The position numbers were made by a program, and so were the translations under genes. From positions 23,163,059 to 23,227,058 of the forward strand of contig NC_066313.1 in NCBI RefSeq assembly GCF_022539315.1: a stretch of 64,000 nt of DNA. Reading direction: 5' to 3'. A model generated the notes under the pieces. That model had not been told where the DNA came from and did no database searches. It saw nothing but the letters and a program-made list of their open reading frames with translations. Below are positions 49,105 to 60,889 of the stretch, piece by piece (within the stretch, counting starts at the first letter, position 1; the number at the start of each line of letters is the position of its first letter). The stretch comes from Serinus canaria. Its lineage: Eukaryota > Chordata > Aves > Passeriformes > Fringillidae.

Positions 49105-50062
49105 AGGATAATATTTTGATGGACACAACTGATGTCATCTACCTTTACTTCTGTAATGCCTTTGACATGGTTCAGGCCAACATCCCTGTTGATAAATTGG
49201 AACAATATGGGTTTGATGGATGGAGTAGTAGATGGATAAGGAACAAGGATGGATGGAATAAGTTGATCTCAATGGCTTACTGGTCCAAATGGAGATGAGT
49301 AACAAGTGATGTTCCTCAAGGGGCCAAATCAGGCCTGGTACTGTTTGACACCTTTATTGATGATTTAGTAAGGTTGAGTCCACCTCAGAGAGTTTGTACA
49401 TGACAGGAAGCTGAGGGACGCTATCCACAAGGACCTGGAAAAGTTTGTGAAGTGGGTCCGTGAGAGTCTTACGAAGTTCAACAACACCAAGTGTACGGTC
49501 CTGCACCTGCATTGGAGCAATCCCTAGTATGAATACAGATTGGAGAATGAGTAAATTGAGAGCTGCCCTATGGAAAAGAACGTGGGGATACTGGTGAAGA
49601 TGTGAGCCGGTAATGTTCCTTTCCAGCTCAGAAACCCAACTGCATCAAAAAATGCACAACCAGCAGTGCAGGGGAGGTGATTTTCCCCCTCAACTCTGTT
49701 CTCATGAGACTCCAACTAGAGTACTGCAGCCACCTCTGGGGAACTAGCACAGAAAGAGATGAGCCTGTATGACTGAGTCCAGAGGATGGCCACAAGAAGG
49801 GCTGGAGTCCCTCTCCTATGAAGAACAACTGAGAGACATTGGTTTGTTTAGCCTGGAAAAGATAAGGCTCCAAGGACACCTTATTGTGGCCTTTATATAA
49901 GGAATGTTTCACTATATATATAAGTATATATTGAATATACTTTCAATATAGAAGCAGTGTTTATAGGAAGGATGAAGAGCAACCTTTCACCAGGACAAGT
50001 GGCAACACTTTTTACCTAAATAATGGTCCCATCCAATCCAAACTATTCTGGGACTCTGTGGA
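49105..50062 (+). mobile_element. CR1 LINE, ORF2 reverse-transcriptase part and 3' end
   Basis: In one frame, DVIYLYFCNAFDMV (from 49131) matches the CR1 motif A segment DVVYLDFSKAFDTV, followed by a DKLEQYGFDGW block (49187-49219) and RWIRNKDGWNKLI. The nucleotide landmarks after it keep the CR1 order: GTTCCTCAAGGGGCCAAATC, then TTTGTACATGACAGGAAGCT (49393-49412; the FADD active site is degraded to FVHD). Next come GTCCTGCACCTGCATTGG (49498), GAGTACTGCAGCCACCTCTG (49718), CTCTCCTATGAAGAACAACT (about 49811-49830) and a final CATCCAATCCAAACTATTCT phrase (50031-50050). The 3' half has an internal deletion. It is 5'-truncated with many stops, so it cannot be mobile. Confidence 0.92.
49912..49950. 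repeat. AT-rich microsatellite inside CR1
   Basis: TATATATA and ATATTGAA/TTCAATATA alternate within the CR1 3' half, where the consensus has no such stretch. It is a local expansion after insertion. Confidence 0.7.
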
Positions 50063-50069
50063 GTTCTCT

Positions 50070-51779
50070 AATCCTTTATGCTGGAGTTCAGTTTGGCCCT
50101 GAGATGTGAGATCATCTCCCAGCCCTGGGATTGAGCAAAGCAGTGAAAAGGAATAGTATCAATAAAAAAAATCACAATTCTATTTCTTCTTTCACCAGCA
50201 CTTCTATTCACAGAAATCTTTTTAAAGTAGTGTGAGATTAATCTCATTCATCACCTCATCTCATTCCCTCCACATGTCACAACCCAATTTCACCCTGAGC
50301 TCATACATATGTACAGTTGAGCAACAACCAATTTTATGGAGAGAAGATTTTGATGTGAGTGTTTCTGGTTTTGGAGGGTACCTGGATTTCTGCAACAGCT
50401 GCTGCATCCCAAAGCTAGGGCCCCATGTTTGCAATACAGCGTCTCAGCATTTCATGGCAGAAAGAGGTATGATTTTCCTGCCTCGGCCAAAGAAACTGGA
50501 CTCACAGCTTCTTTCTCAAAAATTGTTGTACTCAAATGTATTTTGGATTCTGCATCCCTTTGACTCTAGAGCTGGAGAAAGAGGTAACAAAAGGAAGTTG
50601 ACTAGAAATCTGCCTACATTCATGAGAGCAATAGAAGGGGAAAAAATATGGTAAAATTTCCCTGCAAGAAAGTAATGTTTTGCCTGTGAAGGGATTTCCA
50701 TTGATAATCTTGGAGATGGGAGAACAGGAACACAGGGAGACATCTGTCATCATATTTAATGGTGCTTCTTGTTGTACTGTTTAAATAATTAAAGAAGATT
50801 CATCCAAGTAGAAAGAAAGATCGGATTAAGGAAAAAAAAAAAGGAAAATGGAAAAAAAGATCCTAGGCAGTTGTGTAACTATTTTCCCCCTGGGCCTGGG
50901 AAATGTTTCCACTAAGTAATCCAAGACTCTGCTTAAGATTCAAACTATTGCTTGCTAGGGAAAGGGAGGGAGGGCAGAGGGAGAATACTGCAAAAACATT
51001 TGACTACATCTGCTACCCACTCATTATTGTAATAGAGAGAGGTAGGGATAAATCTGACTGCATGTGTGAGGGCAGCAATTGGTTGTTAGGTTTCAAAGAT
51101 GCTATTACACCCTGGAGGAGCAGGGACATACACAGGTGACATTCACCAATTTCAATGGGGCGGAGGGAAATCACATATTGGAATGAAGTTAATAAGCAAT
51201 GCAGAGGGCAGGGTCCATGATTGCCAACCTGATTTCTATAATTGGTGTGATTACTACTATTGTAACTTAAACACAACAGCAAATCACTTGCTTAATTGAA
51301 TTTTCTTTCTATGTGTGGCTGGGAAGGGGGAGGACACAGAGGAGGATGCAAATTTCTCCCACAGCTGTGTGTGTCTTCTCAGCCATGAAACAAGCAGAGG
51401 GGTCATGGGGTTGGGGGCAGCCCCAGGGACAGAAGGGGAGGTTAGAGGGGCCGAAGGCAAAGGCAGGCAGCTTTACATGCATGATTTTCATGGAGGAGAA
51501 TGTTCTGTGTGTCTAAACAGTGCCAACACCTTCACTGCACTGAAAGTGATGATTTTGCACAGGACTAAGTAAATGCCTCACAGCACACCACGAGATGATA
51601 AAGCTTCTCACTGGGTCAGGCAAACAGCCATGCTGCATCCAGCACTCCCACTCTCAAATACATCCCCTTCCACCATCAGAAAAAGCCAGAAAAGAATATC
51701 TTTTAGATCAGCCTGTGGGATCTGTTTATTCTCTGCAGCATTTTTTCCCCTAAAAGACATTTGCAACAGCCAGGAGAAT
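50070..51779. other. unique non-coding DNA, no gene seen
   Basis: Frames up to 140 codons (50232-50654, plus) are unrecognised. A-rich spots occur near 50829-50860. The part at 51060-51300, with CCAAT-like and TAATTG cores, has a weak conserved-element texture. Confidence 0.45.
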
Positions 51780-51915
51780 TTCCAGAAACAAAAACGAAAA
51801 CAAAATCAATAATCAAAAACCAAAGACAACAACAAAAAACCAAACCAAACAAAAAAAAAAAAAAAAAAAAAGAAACCCCTCACCAAAAAAAAACCAATAA
51901 ACCAAAACACATTGG
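51780..51915. repeat. A-rich low-complexity tract with A21
   Basis: About 135 bp of CAAA/CAAAA-type sequence with an uninterrupted A21 at 51851-51871 in the middle. There is no recognisable retroposed gene upstream, so it is listed as simple sequence. Confidence 0.85.
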
Positions 51916-51919
51916 CCTA

Positions 51920-54900
51920 TGAAATGCTGGGAAAAAACCCATGATCTCAACATATGTGCTGTCTCTGTTGTGGCATTCAATCTCTGCTATATCTTACTTG
52001 GAGATTGACACAGGGATGACAGAAAAACAGAGCTGCTCATGCCCCCTGTACCTGGTCTAGAAGAGATACCTACCTGCCTCTTTGACTTTTTTCAGATGAT
52101 AACTCATCTGATTTCAAGTGCTGTTTTGAATCTTTCATTACAGACAGACCCATCAGCTGAACAGGTTTTTAACTGGACCAAGCAGTATCTTGTATTTGCA
52201 GATTTTGTGCAGGGTGTTGAGGGACAGTGTAGATTTAAAGTGTGTACTCAACACTTTTAGGTCACCCTGTCTCCTCTGTGAGACTGTACAAAAATATCTG
52301 CTGAATTGATTAAATTCAGTGCACTTGAAGTATTCCTAATTCCCTGGATGAGTTACCCTCAAGTCTGCTCCAGAAAAAAAATAATAGAAACAAACATGAC
52401 ACAAATGAGCAGCAAATTTTGCTATGCCCAAGAGGCAATACCACAATACTTTCCTTAGAGGTTTTCACACACGTATTTTACAGCATGCTACACAAATTGA
52501 GAAGCATTGCTTTTTGACAGGGAACCTGAGATGTGCACAGGTGCAGAACCCAAAACTGCAGGCAGGGCTTTGAGCAACACACCATTCTTCTGACCATACC
52601 CAGACCTTGGGCATCTGTATAAGTTATTAAGAGCCAAACTTGATGTACTTTTCTCATGGGAGCCTTATTCATGTATATGTTGAGTACAGTAAGCCAAGAA
52701 GGACTTGAGGAAAAAATGAAACCTTGCAGGGGTATTTCCATGAGTGTTTGGGTGGAATTTTTGGAACTTCCACAACTCCAGCCCTACAAGTCATTGTTTA
52801 TTTTTTCCCTCTAAACTTGCCTTAATCTAGCACAGAAAACCAGGAAGGGGAAGAGACTCTGGGAAAACATGATCCCTGATCCCTTCAATAATACATCTCC
52901 CCTACAGCTGCACAAAAATAAAATATTAATATATCTGATTTGAAACAGAAAGAAGGATGGAAGGGGGAAAAATTGACTGGGGCTATGCAATGTTTTCCAT
53001 CATATATTTATGTTTATGTTCATACATAATGCTTCCATGTATCATCTGTTACCTTCCACTCCTATATCTGCTTGTCACTCCACATTTTCTTCCTTGAGAA
53101 AGGAGACAACAAAAATTGAGCTGTGGCCAGAGCACTAGTGGTAAAAATTATTTTTCCCTGAGAGCCTTAGGTTCTATTTTCATGGACTTCATCAGAGTTC
53201 TTACCTATCTGATTGTCACATCAAGCCTTCTTCATGCCCTGAACTTCTAAGAGGACTGAAAGTGAGGATATATGAGAGTTCTTTGTTACCTAGAGAAGGC
53301 ATGATGAGTCCTGGAAAATAAGCCACTTTCACACCATCCCAGCTGAAGGAAAAATGTTAATATGTCTTGATGGGATACTAAAGTCTTTATGATGGTATAA
53401 AAGCACTAGGAAAAGACATAAGTATGAAGCATGTCTTTCAGATCAGATTTGGGAAATGGGCCTCCAGTAATGTTAGCATTTCAGTTGGGAAATGTGCAAA
53501 TACAGGCCATTTATCATCTTCAGGTTTTTCACTCTGTCCAAATAGATATCTGTCTAAAATAACATGTTCTAAACCCCAGCACTCTCCACTCCACAGGAGA
53601 AAATCTCTGTCATTCTACAGAGTCAGCCCAGTTTATCCCCAAGGTTATGGGGAAAAGTACCTATTTTTCTTTATTTATCTCAATTTTGAAATAGGAAAAG
53701 AGCCCCAAGGAAGTCCCACTATTAACAAATAGGGCAACAAAAAGGTAACAAAACTAATGCAAAAACATTTTTCTTTCCCCAGAGACTTAGCTCTCCTGTA
53801 TATAAATTATCAGCCTACCCATCTAGTCCCATCGGAGAGAATCCCACTCCAGCTGCACTAGCACTCAACAAATGGCCTGTCAAACAGATGGGCTTTGCAA
53901 CAAGCTCGTTAGGTCTTTCTTTTTAAAGACAGCACTACTACATGGCTAAGTTTGGCTTCTGTTTCACCTAGTTTTGAGAAGGGCACATATATGCAAATAT
54001 ATCTACAGTACAAAAAAACCTCAGCATTGCTAAAACATCAAGACTGAGAAATCAAGCTTAGAAGTCAAGCCATTCCATATGTTAAAGTTTCTCCTGCACC
54101 ATTGATTCTAGGCCATTGTACATCCTATTTATCACACGTTATATATGAAATTGTACATTTCACTGGTAAAATAAGAACAGAGAACCCATATATATTCTAG
54201 TGTGCAATGCAATCAAGTTAATGTTGCAGAAAAAAAACCAAGCTCTTGGAATATTCTCAATTCTATCTTAGATTTATATTCTTAATATTACATTACATTG
54301 TTACCTTATGATTCCACCTATATCTTTGTTGTATCTATTTCTTATCTTTTCCCCATTTTATGCATAGTGTCTGCAAAGCCTTACACAGGCACTGAATTTG
54401 TGTGCGCTGTAAGAAATCCAACAGAGGGTCAATGCTCAACATTTGGGCTGCAAATTTGCTGGTTCTGGAACTCTCCTTATTGTGTATTATTAGAGGGCTC
54501 TGTAACCTGGGTTCCTGACTGATATTTGAGAACTGTATTTTCCACAATAGCAATTTTAATCAGTTAAAATTGAAACATACTTCTAAGCAGGTTCTTAATG
54601 CTTTGTAGGATTTGGACTTTGGATCACAAGCTTTCTGGGGACAGGAAGTGTTCTTTGATATATCTTTGTACACTGCTAATAATGACACTGAGTCTTCTAA
54701 GTATCATTACAAGACACACAGTAAGTTAGTGCTTCAGCTAGGGACAGGTGACAGACTGCATTTAGATTCTAATTTTCTTCTTTTTAATGACAAGAAGAAA
54801 AAAAGAGTCAAAACAATTTTGCTGTTTCCATAACCTGAGGCCTTCAGCAGCAGAAGAGCTTTAAAACTGTTTACCACAATTTTCTATCCCAGTCACTTCA

Positions 54901-57594
54901 GCCTCTTGATTATCTATCTACATGCCAAGGGTGATGGTCAAGTTAAGAGTGAAGGTCAGGCCCCATAGAGTGTCCAAGATCTACAAGAGTGGAGCTGCTG
55001 AGCACTTTGGCCTTGAGAACTTGTGACTCTCATCATGCACAGCTAATTGTCCTGAGCTTCCAGGGTACATCAGCTGCATACAGAGCAATTTAGTCTCTGT
55101 AGGTAACCAGTCGTGGTAGATTCAGCAGTATAATTCTCCACCTGACTGCATGGCTAAAATAGCCTGGCAGTAGAAGGTCAAGATGTTCACCTGTACATTG
55201 CTTTGGTGTCCAAGTCAGAGACTTTTCCACATACTGGGATGACTCTTTTAATACTTCTGAATAATGAAAATGCCAACATCTTTCTTAATCACAAGTAAGA
55301 TGTTTGAATTGGGAAGCTGTGCAAGTCAGGATTCTGACACGCTGCTGGTACTGTGTGTAATTGCAGAAGTGAGCTGTCCTATGCCATCAGGAAACAGTGA
55401 CACGCTGCAAGTCACGCCTGGATCTTCCAGCAGCAAGGCTAAATAGCTCAACCAGCCTCACTTTTATTTTACATTCAAGAACACTGCAGAGAGAAAGAAG
55501 AAAAGAAAAACAATCTCCATGAAAGAGAGCCAGTGAATCTACCTGAACTGAGACACAAGAAAGCAAATGCCACAACAGAGAGGGAATTTTCTGTCAGAAA
55601 AGATGCAGAATGCAGAGAGCTGGTGGCAAGGAAGACAGATGCTGAAAGCCTACACTAACGGGTGCCTTAAGAAATGTAATGCTGATGGATGGGTAGACAG
55701 ATGCTAAATATGTAATCTCCTTGCAGATGGACAGTAACATGCAACAGAAACACTATCAAGAAGGAAATGCTGCATGTTTGAGCAGATATCTGTAAGCACA
55801 GGGAATCAATGAATGGCTGTATCTTTGGCTTTTTTCCATTTGTGTCATGTTTAGCCTGAAACAGAGACCTGAGTTGAGTTACCCAGTTCATGCTCTCTTT
55901 CAGTCATTCCTTTACCACAGACCTTCCTGTTCATGTCTAATAGTAAGTGCCAAAGAGCATGGATCTGCAGACATTTGCAGATTACCAGGGTGATTCAGGT
56001 GAAAAAAAGAACCAACCATCTGTGAACCTTCTTGGTCCAAACAAGAGGCAAACCCAAACAAAATTACTTCTACCTTTCATGACTTCCATCCACTCATTCT
56101 CAAACACTTCTTCAGTTTTAAGCCACATAGAGAAGTTGCTTTCTGACTAATACTAATGGAAGTCTCCCAGGAAAGTGTGTTCTCTGATGATTTCCAGATC
56201 CAGAAGATGTCTTGATAAATGCTGATATTTGGCAGTGTTTCAACCAACCTCTGAACTTTGAGGGCAGATGGCATTCACCGTGATATTTCTTCAGCCACAA
56301 AGAGCCCAGACAAACATGTGCAAACCATCAAGACTCTCTAACACATCTTTTGAAAAGATGGCAGATGCTACAATCCAGTTTGCAGCACTTCCTCAGAGCT
56401 TTTCCTCTGACACACACAGAAACTAGATGCATGGCAGAGGAAAAGCATGTGCAGCAGCCAGCCTAGCAGAAAGATAAACCAAACAGCAGCTGCAGGACCA
56501 TTTGTACTTCTGGAAGTTAAAATGTGTGGCTCATTGCTATCCACAAGCAAAACTCATCAATGTCATTAGCAAGCACAGCTCTGCTAAGTCAGACTGTGCT
56601 TGTTCCAGTGGATTTTTCAGACATTTTTCTTGTACATAATTATGTGGCCAGCAGACCCTAAACTTCCCAGTGTACAAGGCTTTGTCTTGCTGTGAAACTT
56701 TGTCTGTACATTTTGTGGTGATGGGAGCTCAGGATGAGGGCAGCTGTGGTCTGTTCCTATCTTGAAGTTAATGACAGATATCAGCCACTGCCTGTACCAG
56801 CTGGTGAATGCCCATGTGTCATCAGAGCTGAGTGTTCTAGAGCTGCAATGATTTTTAAAAAGAGATGGTTTTGAGACAGAGCCCCTGCAGTGGTGGTGCC
56901 AGTGTCCTGCAGGATGTGCTACCACTCCCCAGTATGGACCAAGTCATCAAGTGTCACAGGCCTGGGAAAAAGCATTTCAAAACAACCAGGGAGCTACTGA
57001 TATGCCCATGTAACCTCACTTTCCCTAATGGGCAGTCTTCTCCAAATGACCCCCTCAGAGCAGGCAGTTAAAATATGCAGCTGATGGAGGCAGAGACTGC
57101 TATCAGTTTGCCCAGCAACATGATCCCAAAATGTAAGGGAAAAAGATGCAGAATGATTTGGAAGTTTAGTTCAGATCTTTCTTTGCCTTTCTTCTCCTGG
57201 GACATCCCCTTACGTGGCCTAAGAAAGAGAAGGTGGGTGAGCATTATCTACTGTGGCTGTCCATCTGTCTTGGAAATGGAAGAAACCTCTTGTAGCCCTT
57301 CCCAACTCAGGATATCGGCAGAAAGAGATTAAAAAAAAAAAAGAAAAAAACAAAAAAGCCCTCCTGAAGACATAAGACAATGACTGAGGAAAATATTAGT
57401 TACAGGAAAAAAACCAAAAAGATAGTGGAGAAATGCAGGAGAAAACTAAGGACCAGAAAATGCAAAACTAGCTGTGTGACAAGAATATTGGCAGACACAA
57501 CAGTAAAGACAACACTTGTTTTTCCAGATATTTTTAAGACTGCAGACTCCAGTGTGTGGGTTTAATAAGTCTTTCAAACAATCTTAAACCATTT
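51920..57594. other. 5.7 kb of unique AT-rich non-coding DNA
   Basis: No gene: the longest frames are about 102 codons, none known. No repeat family was recognised in 52-57.5 kb, a notably clean stretch. A short A-rich patch lies at about 57329-57355. Confidence 0.5.
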
Positions 57595-57765
57595 ATTTTT
57601 CTTATTTTCCTGCTTCTTTCTCTATCCCTTTCCTCCTTCTGTAGGTTTTGAAGCCTTTTTAAATGTTATTTTTATTTCTGGATTTTTTAATGAATCTTTT
57701 CCTTCCTCCTTCTCCCTTACACAACTCTTTCCCCCTTTTTTCCAAGCACATGCTTCCCAGTGTCT
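57595..57765. repeat. pyrimidine-rich tract
   Basis: About 170 bp dominated by C and T with scattered purines (TTTCTCTATCCCTTTCCTCC and similar). Low complexity. Confidence 0.6.
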
Positions 57766-57769
57766 CACC

Positions 57770-58875
57770 CTCCCTGCCCATCAGAGAGATACTTGCAGGA
57801 AGGCAGGGGAACACATCTGATCTGAACTTGTCAGAGGAAATTTGATAAATGTCACAAGAATGAAAGATGATAGAAATTTAAGAGGTTTCTCTTTCCCTCT
57901 TTTCAGTAACTGTGCCTGAGGAGCCATAGCCCCCCACTGCAGAGCTGACAAGCTAAACAGAGCTGAGAAACGAACTGTCACTTTTTGGATGGGAGAAACT
58001 GCACATAACAGTGTTAGTGACTCAGAAACTCAGCAGTGCTGCCACAAAATTCTAAGAGGGACATGCTGGGTGCAGCTTTGAAGGGTTCCCTCCATGAGCT
58101 ACCAACCCTTACGCTATGTTTTAAAAAAGTGACAGGCAATTGATAACGCTCATTTTACTGAGTGGGTCTTTGGGTTTGCCTGCATGGGGAAGTTTTACCA
58201 CTCACATTTAAGGTGAGAATTTGAGAAGATATCCCTGCAGCTATTAACCCCACCTTGTACCTCATCCTCCCTCCCGAGCACCATCATTCACCTGAGCTCC
58301 TCCTGAGCAGCTTTCCCAACAGGCTGGGTAATCCCAATCCATCACCACAATGACAGCCACTAAAATCCACATCTCTCATTACAGCTGCATGACCTGTCTA
58401 CATGGACTAACTCTTGGGCTCTAAGGTCACTCTCAACACCAACCTAAGAAAAATAAATTTGCCAGTGTCATGGATGTGATGTAATCCCTCTGCTGTACGT
58501 TGTACACAACCTACCCAGCCACTCCTGGTGGAGACAGAAGTAGCTGTATGTTGGTTTAGCTGATGTGGTGGGAGGAAATACTCTGTTAAACACCTGTTAT
58601 ATTCTGTCGCAGAGGAGGCTGCACTTTGGTACCAGTACAAATGTCACGCACGTCTGCTGTAAGGAACTTTGGGATCAATGAAATGAAATGAGCTACTGAA
58701 ATATATGCTAATATTCCAACCAGATACATAAACCAGAAGACTGGGTGGTTTGAAATGTGGTTTATGAATATGCAACACTCAATTTAAAATAATTGTGCAG
58801 TTCAACAAATACAAAAAGGGAAAATTTGGGGACAGACTCTGTTTGGTAGTCTTGTTTAATTGGCTATAATTTCTA
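57770..58875. other. unique non-coding DNA
   Basis: Nothing recognisable. Frames below 80 codons. Confidence 0.45.
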
Positions 58876-58879
58876 CTTC

Positions 58880-59235
58880 ACAGCAGTATGGATTTTAAAA
58901 TGTGTCATAACCAGAGTTGGGAAAGTTATAGAATCTGTATTACAGGAGAATTTTCCCAGCTAAAACTCGGTTGCTCTCACTATCAAAACCCCCTCTCTTT
59001 TGCATTTGCTTTCTGCACTCACGTTCAGCAGTTGGGAGCTGTTCCCATTAAACGCTGGCACGAAGCCATTTCCAGCTTGCCAACCCACGTAACGGTAAAG
59101 GGCAGAGAACAAAGAAGAAGCTCAAACATATGCACACATTCGCATTGGAAGTTGTACTTTATATTGCACCAGACACCGCTGGTCACAGCAAAAACAAAGA
59201 GCTTCCAAAATCTCCCGCTGCAGCTCTGGTTCCAA
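58880..59235. promoter_or_regulatory. candidate conserved non-coding element
   Basis: This stretch keeps about ten CpG across 355 bp (near 58968, 59022, 59053, 59061, 59087, 59093, 59139, 59177 and 59215) while the flanks have almost none. Cores include CCCATTAAACGCTGG (59045-59059), ACGTAACGGTAAAGG (59086-59100) and CACATTCGCATTGG near 59134. A 119-codon plus frame (58888-59247) runs through it without a recognisable domain. A conserved element, or just possibly a small unrecognised exon, would fit. Confidence 0.35.
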
Positions 59236-59239
59236 AGTA

Positions 59240-60435
59240 ATCAGTAAAGTCAGTTGCACATACTTAACTGTGGAAAATGTTTGTGTGCATGGATGTAACT
59301 GGGCATGCACAAGCTACCTCTAAACTCCCACACAGCCAAAGAGATGCAGAGATGCTCAGATTTCCTAGGAGTGATACTTGGGCACAAGCCTGGGGAGAAG
59401 AAAAACCTTTAAGCAAGATCCAAATAGTCTTATGTTTTTCTGTGTTCTATTTTCATAAATTGATTCCTCTTCCCAGGAGAGTGAAAACCACTGGTTTCTT
59501 CATAGCACCCTCTGGCTACAGGAAATATCCTCAGAAAATCATGAAAACAAGGGAAGAGAGTGTGATCTACCACAGCAAAGGTAGATTTAATAGCAAACCT
59601 CTGATACTTTCTGCTCAACTGACTTAAAAAAAAAAAAAAAAAAAAAAAAAAGGAAAAAACAGGGAGAAAGCAAGGAGGGGAAAAAGGAAAGCAAAAATGC
59701 AAAAAGAGCCATACAAGTAAGGAAACAATCATTCCCTGAGTAAAGTCAAGGCAACCGTCCTTGGCTCACAGACATTGGTAATAGATGATGCAAAACTGCA
59801 GAACCTGTGAATCTCTGTGAATTATCCTTTCAGGTCTAGCCATCAATTTGATGCTTTTCAAGGAAACAGAGACCACCTTATTTACATAAAAATGGTATGA
59901 GGCAAGTGGGGGACAAAAAGTACCAGGCAAAGGGAGGAGAGGAGGTGATGATAGGCAGATTACTTTCAATGCCTAAAAGCTAGGCTTTCATTTGTGCTGC
60001 CTCAGAGGACTTGGACAGGTGGATCCATGGCTCTCTTGCTGATGGAGAAGCAGTCCCTGCAGCATCTGGGGTGTTTTTACAGCATGTTGGTTTGATAGGC
60101 TGCCTTCTGCCTCATTCTTCCACTTGTTTAGCTCTCTCTTTCCTTGATGCCACAAGTGTGCTAACGGCATCGGGGTTCTCCAGAGGTGACACAAAACTAG
60201 GCAGGGAGCAAGGAGAAGCGCTGGAGCCCCTGATGCATGTCACAGTCACCACAGCCCTTCCATAAGTCTTTGTCACCTACTTCAGCCCACAATTGTCTGG
60301 CTACAGCAGGGACACAGGACCAGACTACAAAGATGCTAGGGAGGCAGGTCAGGAAGTAATACTAAGTGTGCTGGCTGCTGTAGGAGAAAGGGAAAAGATG
60401 ACAAAAATTAAATAAATACATCCCTGCTTTAGTTT
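59240..60435. other. unique non-coding DNA with one poly(A) run
   Basis: Nothing recognised apart from the A26 run listed separately. Frames reach 116 codons; none is known. Confidence 0.45.
59626..59651. repeat. poly(A) run, 26 bases
   Basis: An uninterrupted A26, then AGGAAAAAAC. No AATAAA lies just upstream and no retroposed gene was recognised, so this is called a homopolymer and not a retrocopy tail. Confidence 0.9.
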
Positions 60436-60439
60436 AGCA

Positions 60440-60880
60440 CCTTCTGACTTCACACTTCATAGTAATTCCATTGTGTTCTTCCATGGGATTGCTCTTCAAT
60501 CTGCCATTCCTTGGCCCATATACACATACTTCATTATCCCTGACAAAGTGCAGCTCTTTGCACATGCTCTCCCTGAATTTCAGACACAACTTTTTCAGGC
60601 AATTTAAGCTTTTTGTTATAGCCCATTCCACAAGCAGCCCTGCAATCCCATAAACATTAAAAATAAGAGCTTCTTTGTTATCCCTATCATCAAACTCAGG
60701 AAAGAAAACACTGAGCAGTGACTGCTGTAGGACTGAGAACTGTGGTAGCTCCTCTCTGAGCACAAGAGATGTTGCAACTACCTTTTGGTATTTCACCTGA
60801 CCTTCTCTGATTTGCTTATTGGGATGCCACAAAAGTGTCAAAAGCCTTATTAAAGTGAAATCATATCAGATACCTGTCTG
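60440..60880 (-). mobile_element. probable old CR1/L3-like LINE, RT region
   Basis: Read on the minus strand, the phrase TTTAATAAGGCTTTTGACAC (about 60837-60856) is the CR1 motif A region (TTCAGTAAGGCTTTTGACAC). It is followed by a GTGGCATCCCAATAAGCAAA block at the expected place (CACAT...ATAAGCAAACT). The remainder to about 60440 can only loosely be aligned. A 135-codon minus frame (60434-60841) overlaps it and is best read as CR1 residue. Confidence 0.5.
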
Positions 60881-60889
60881 GTTAGAATG

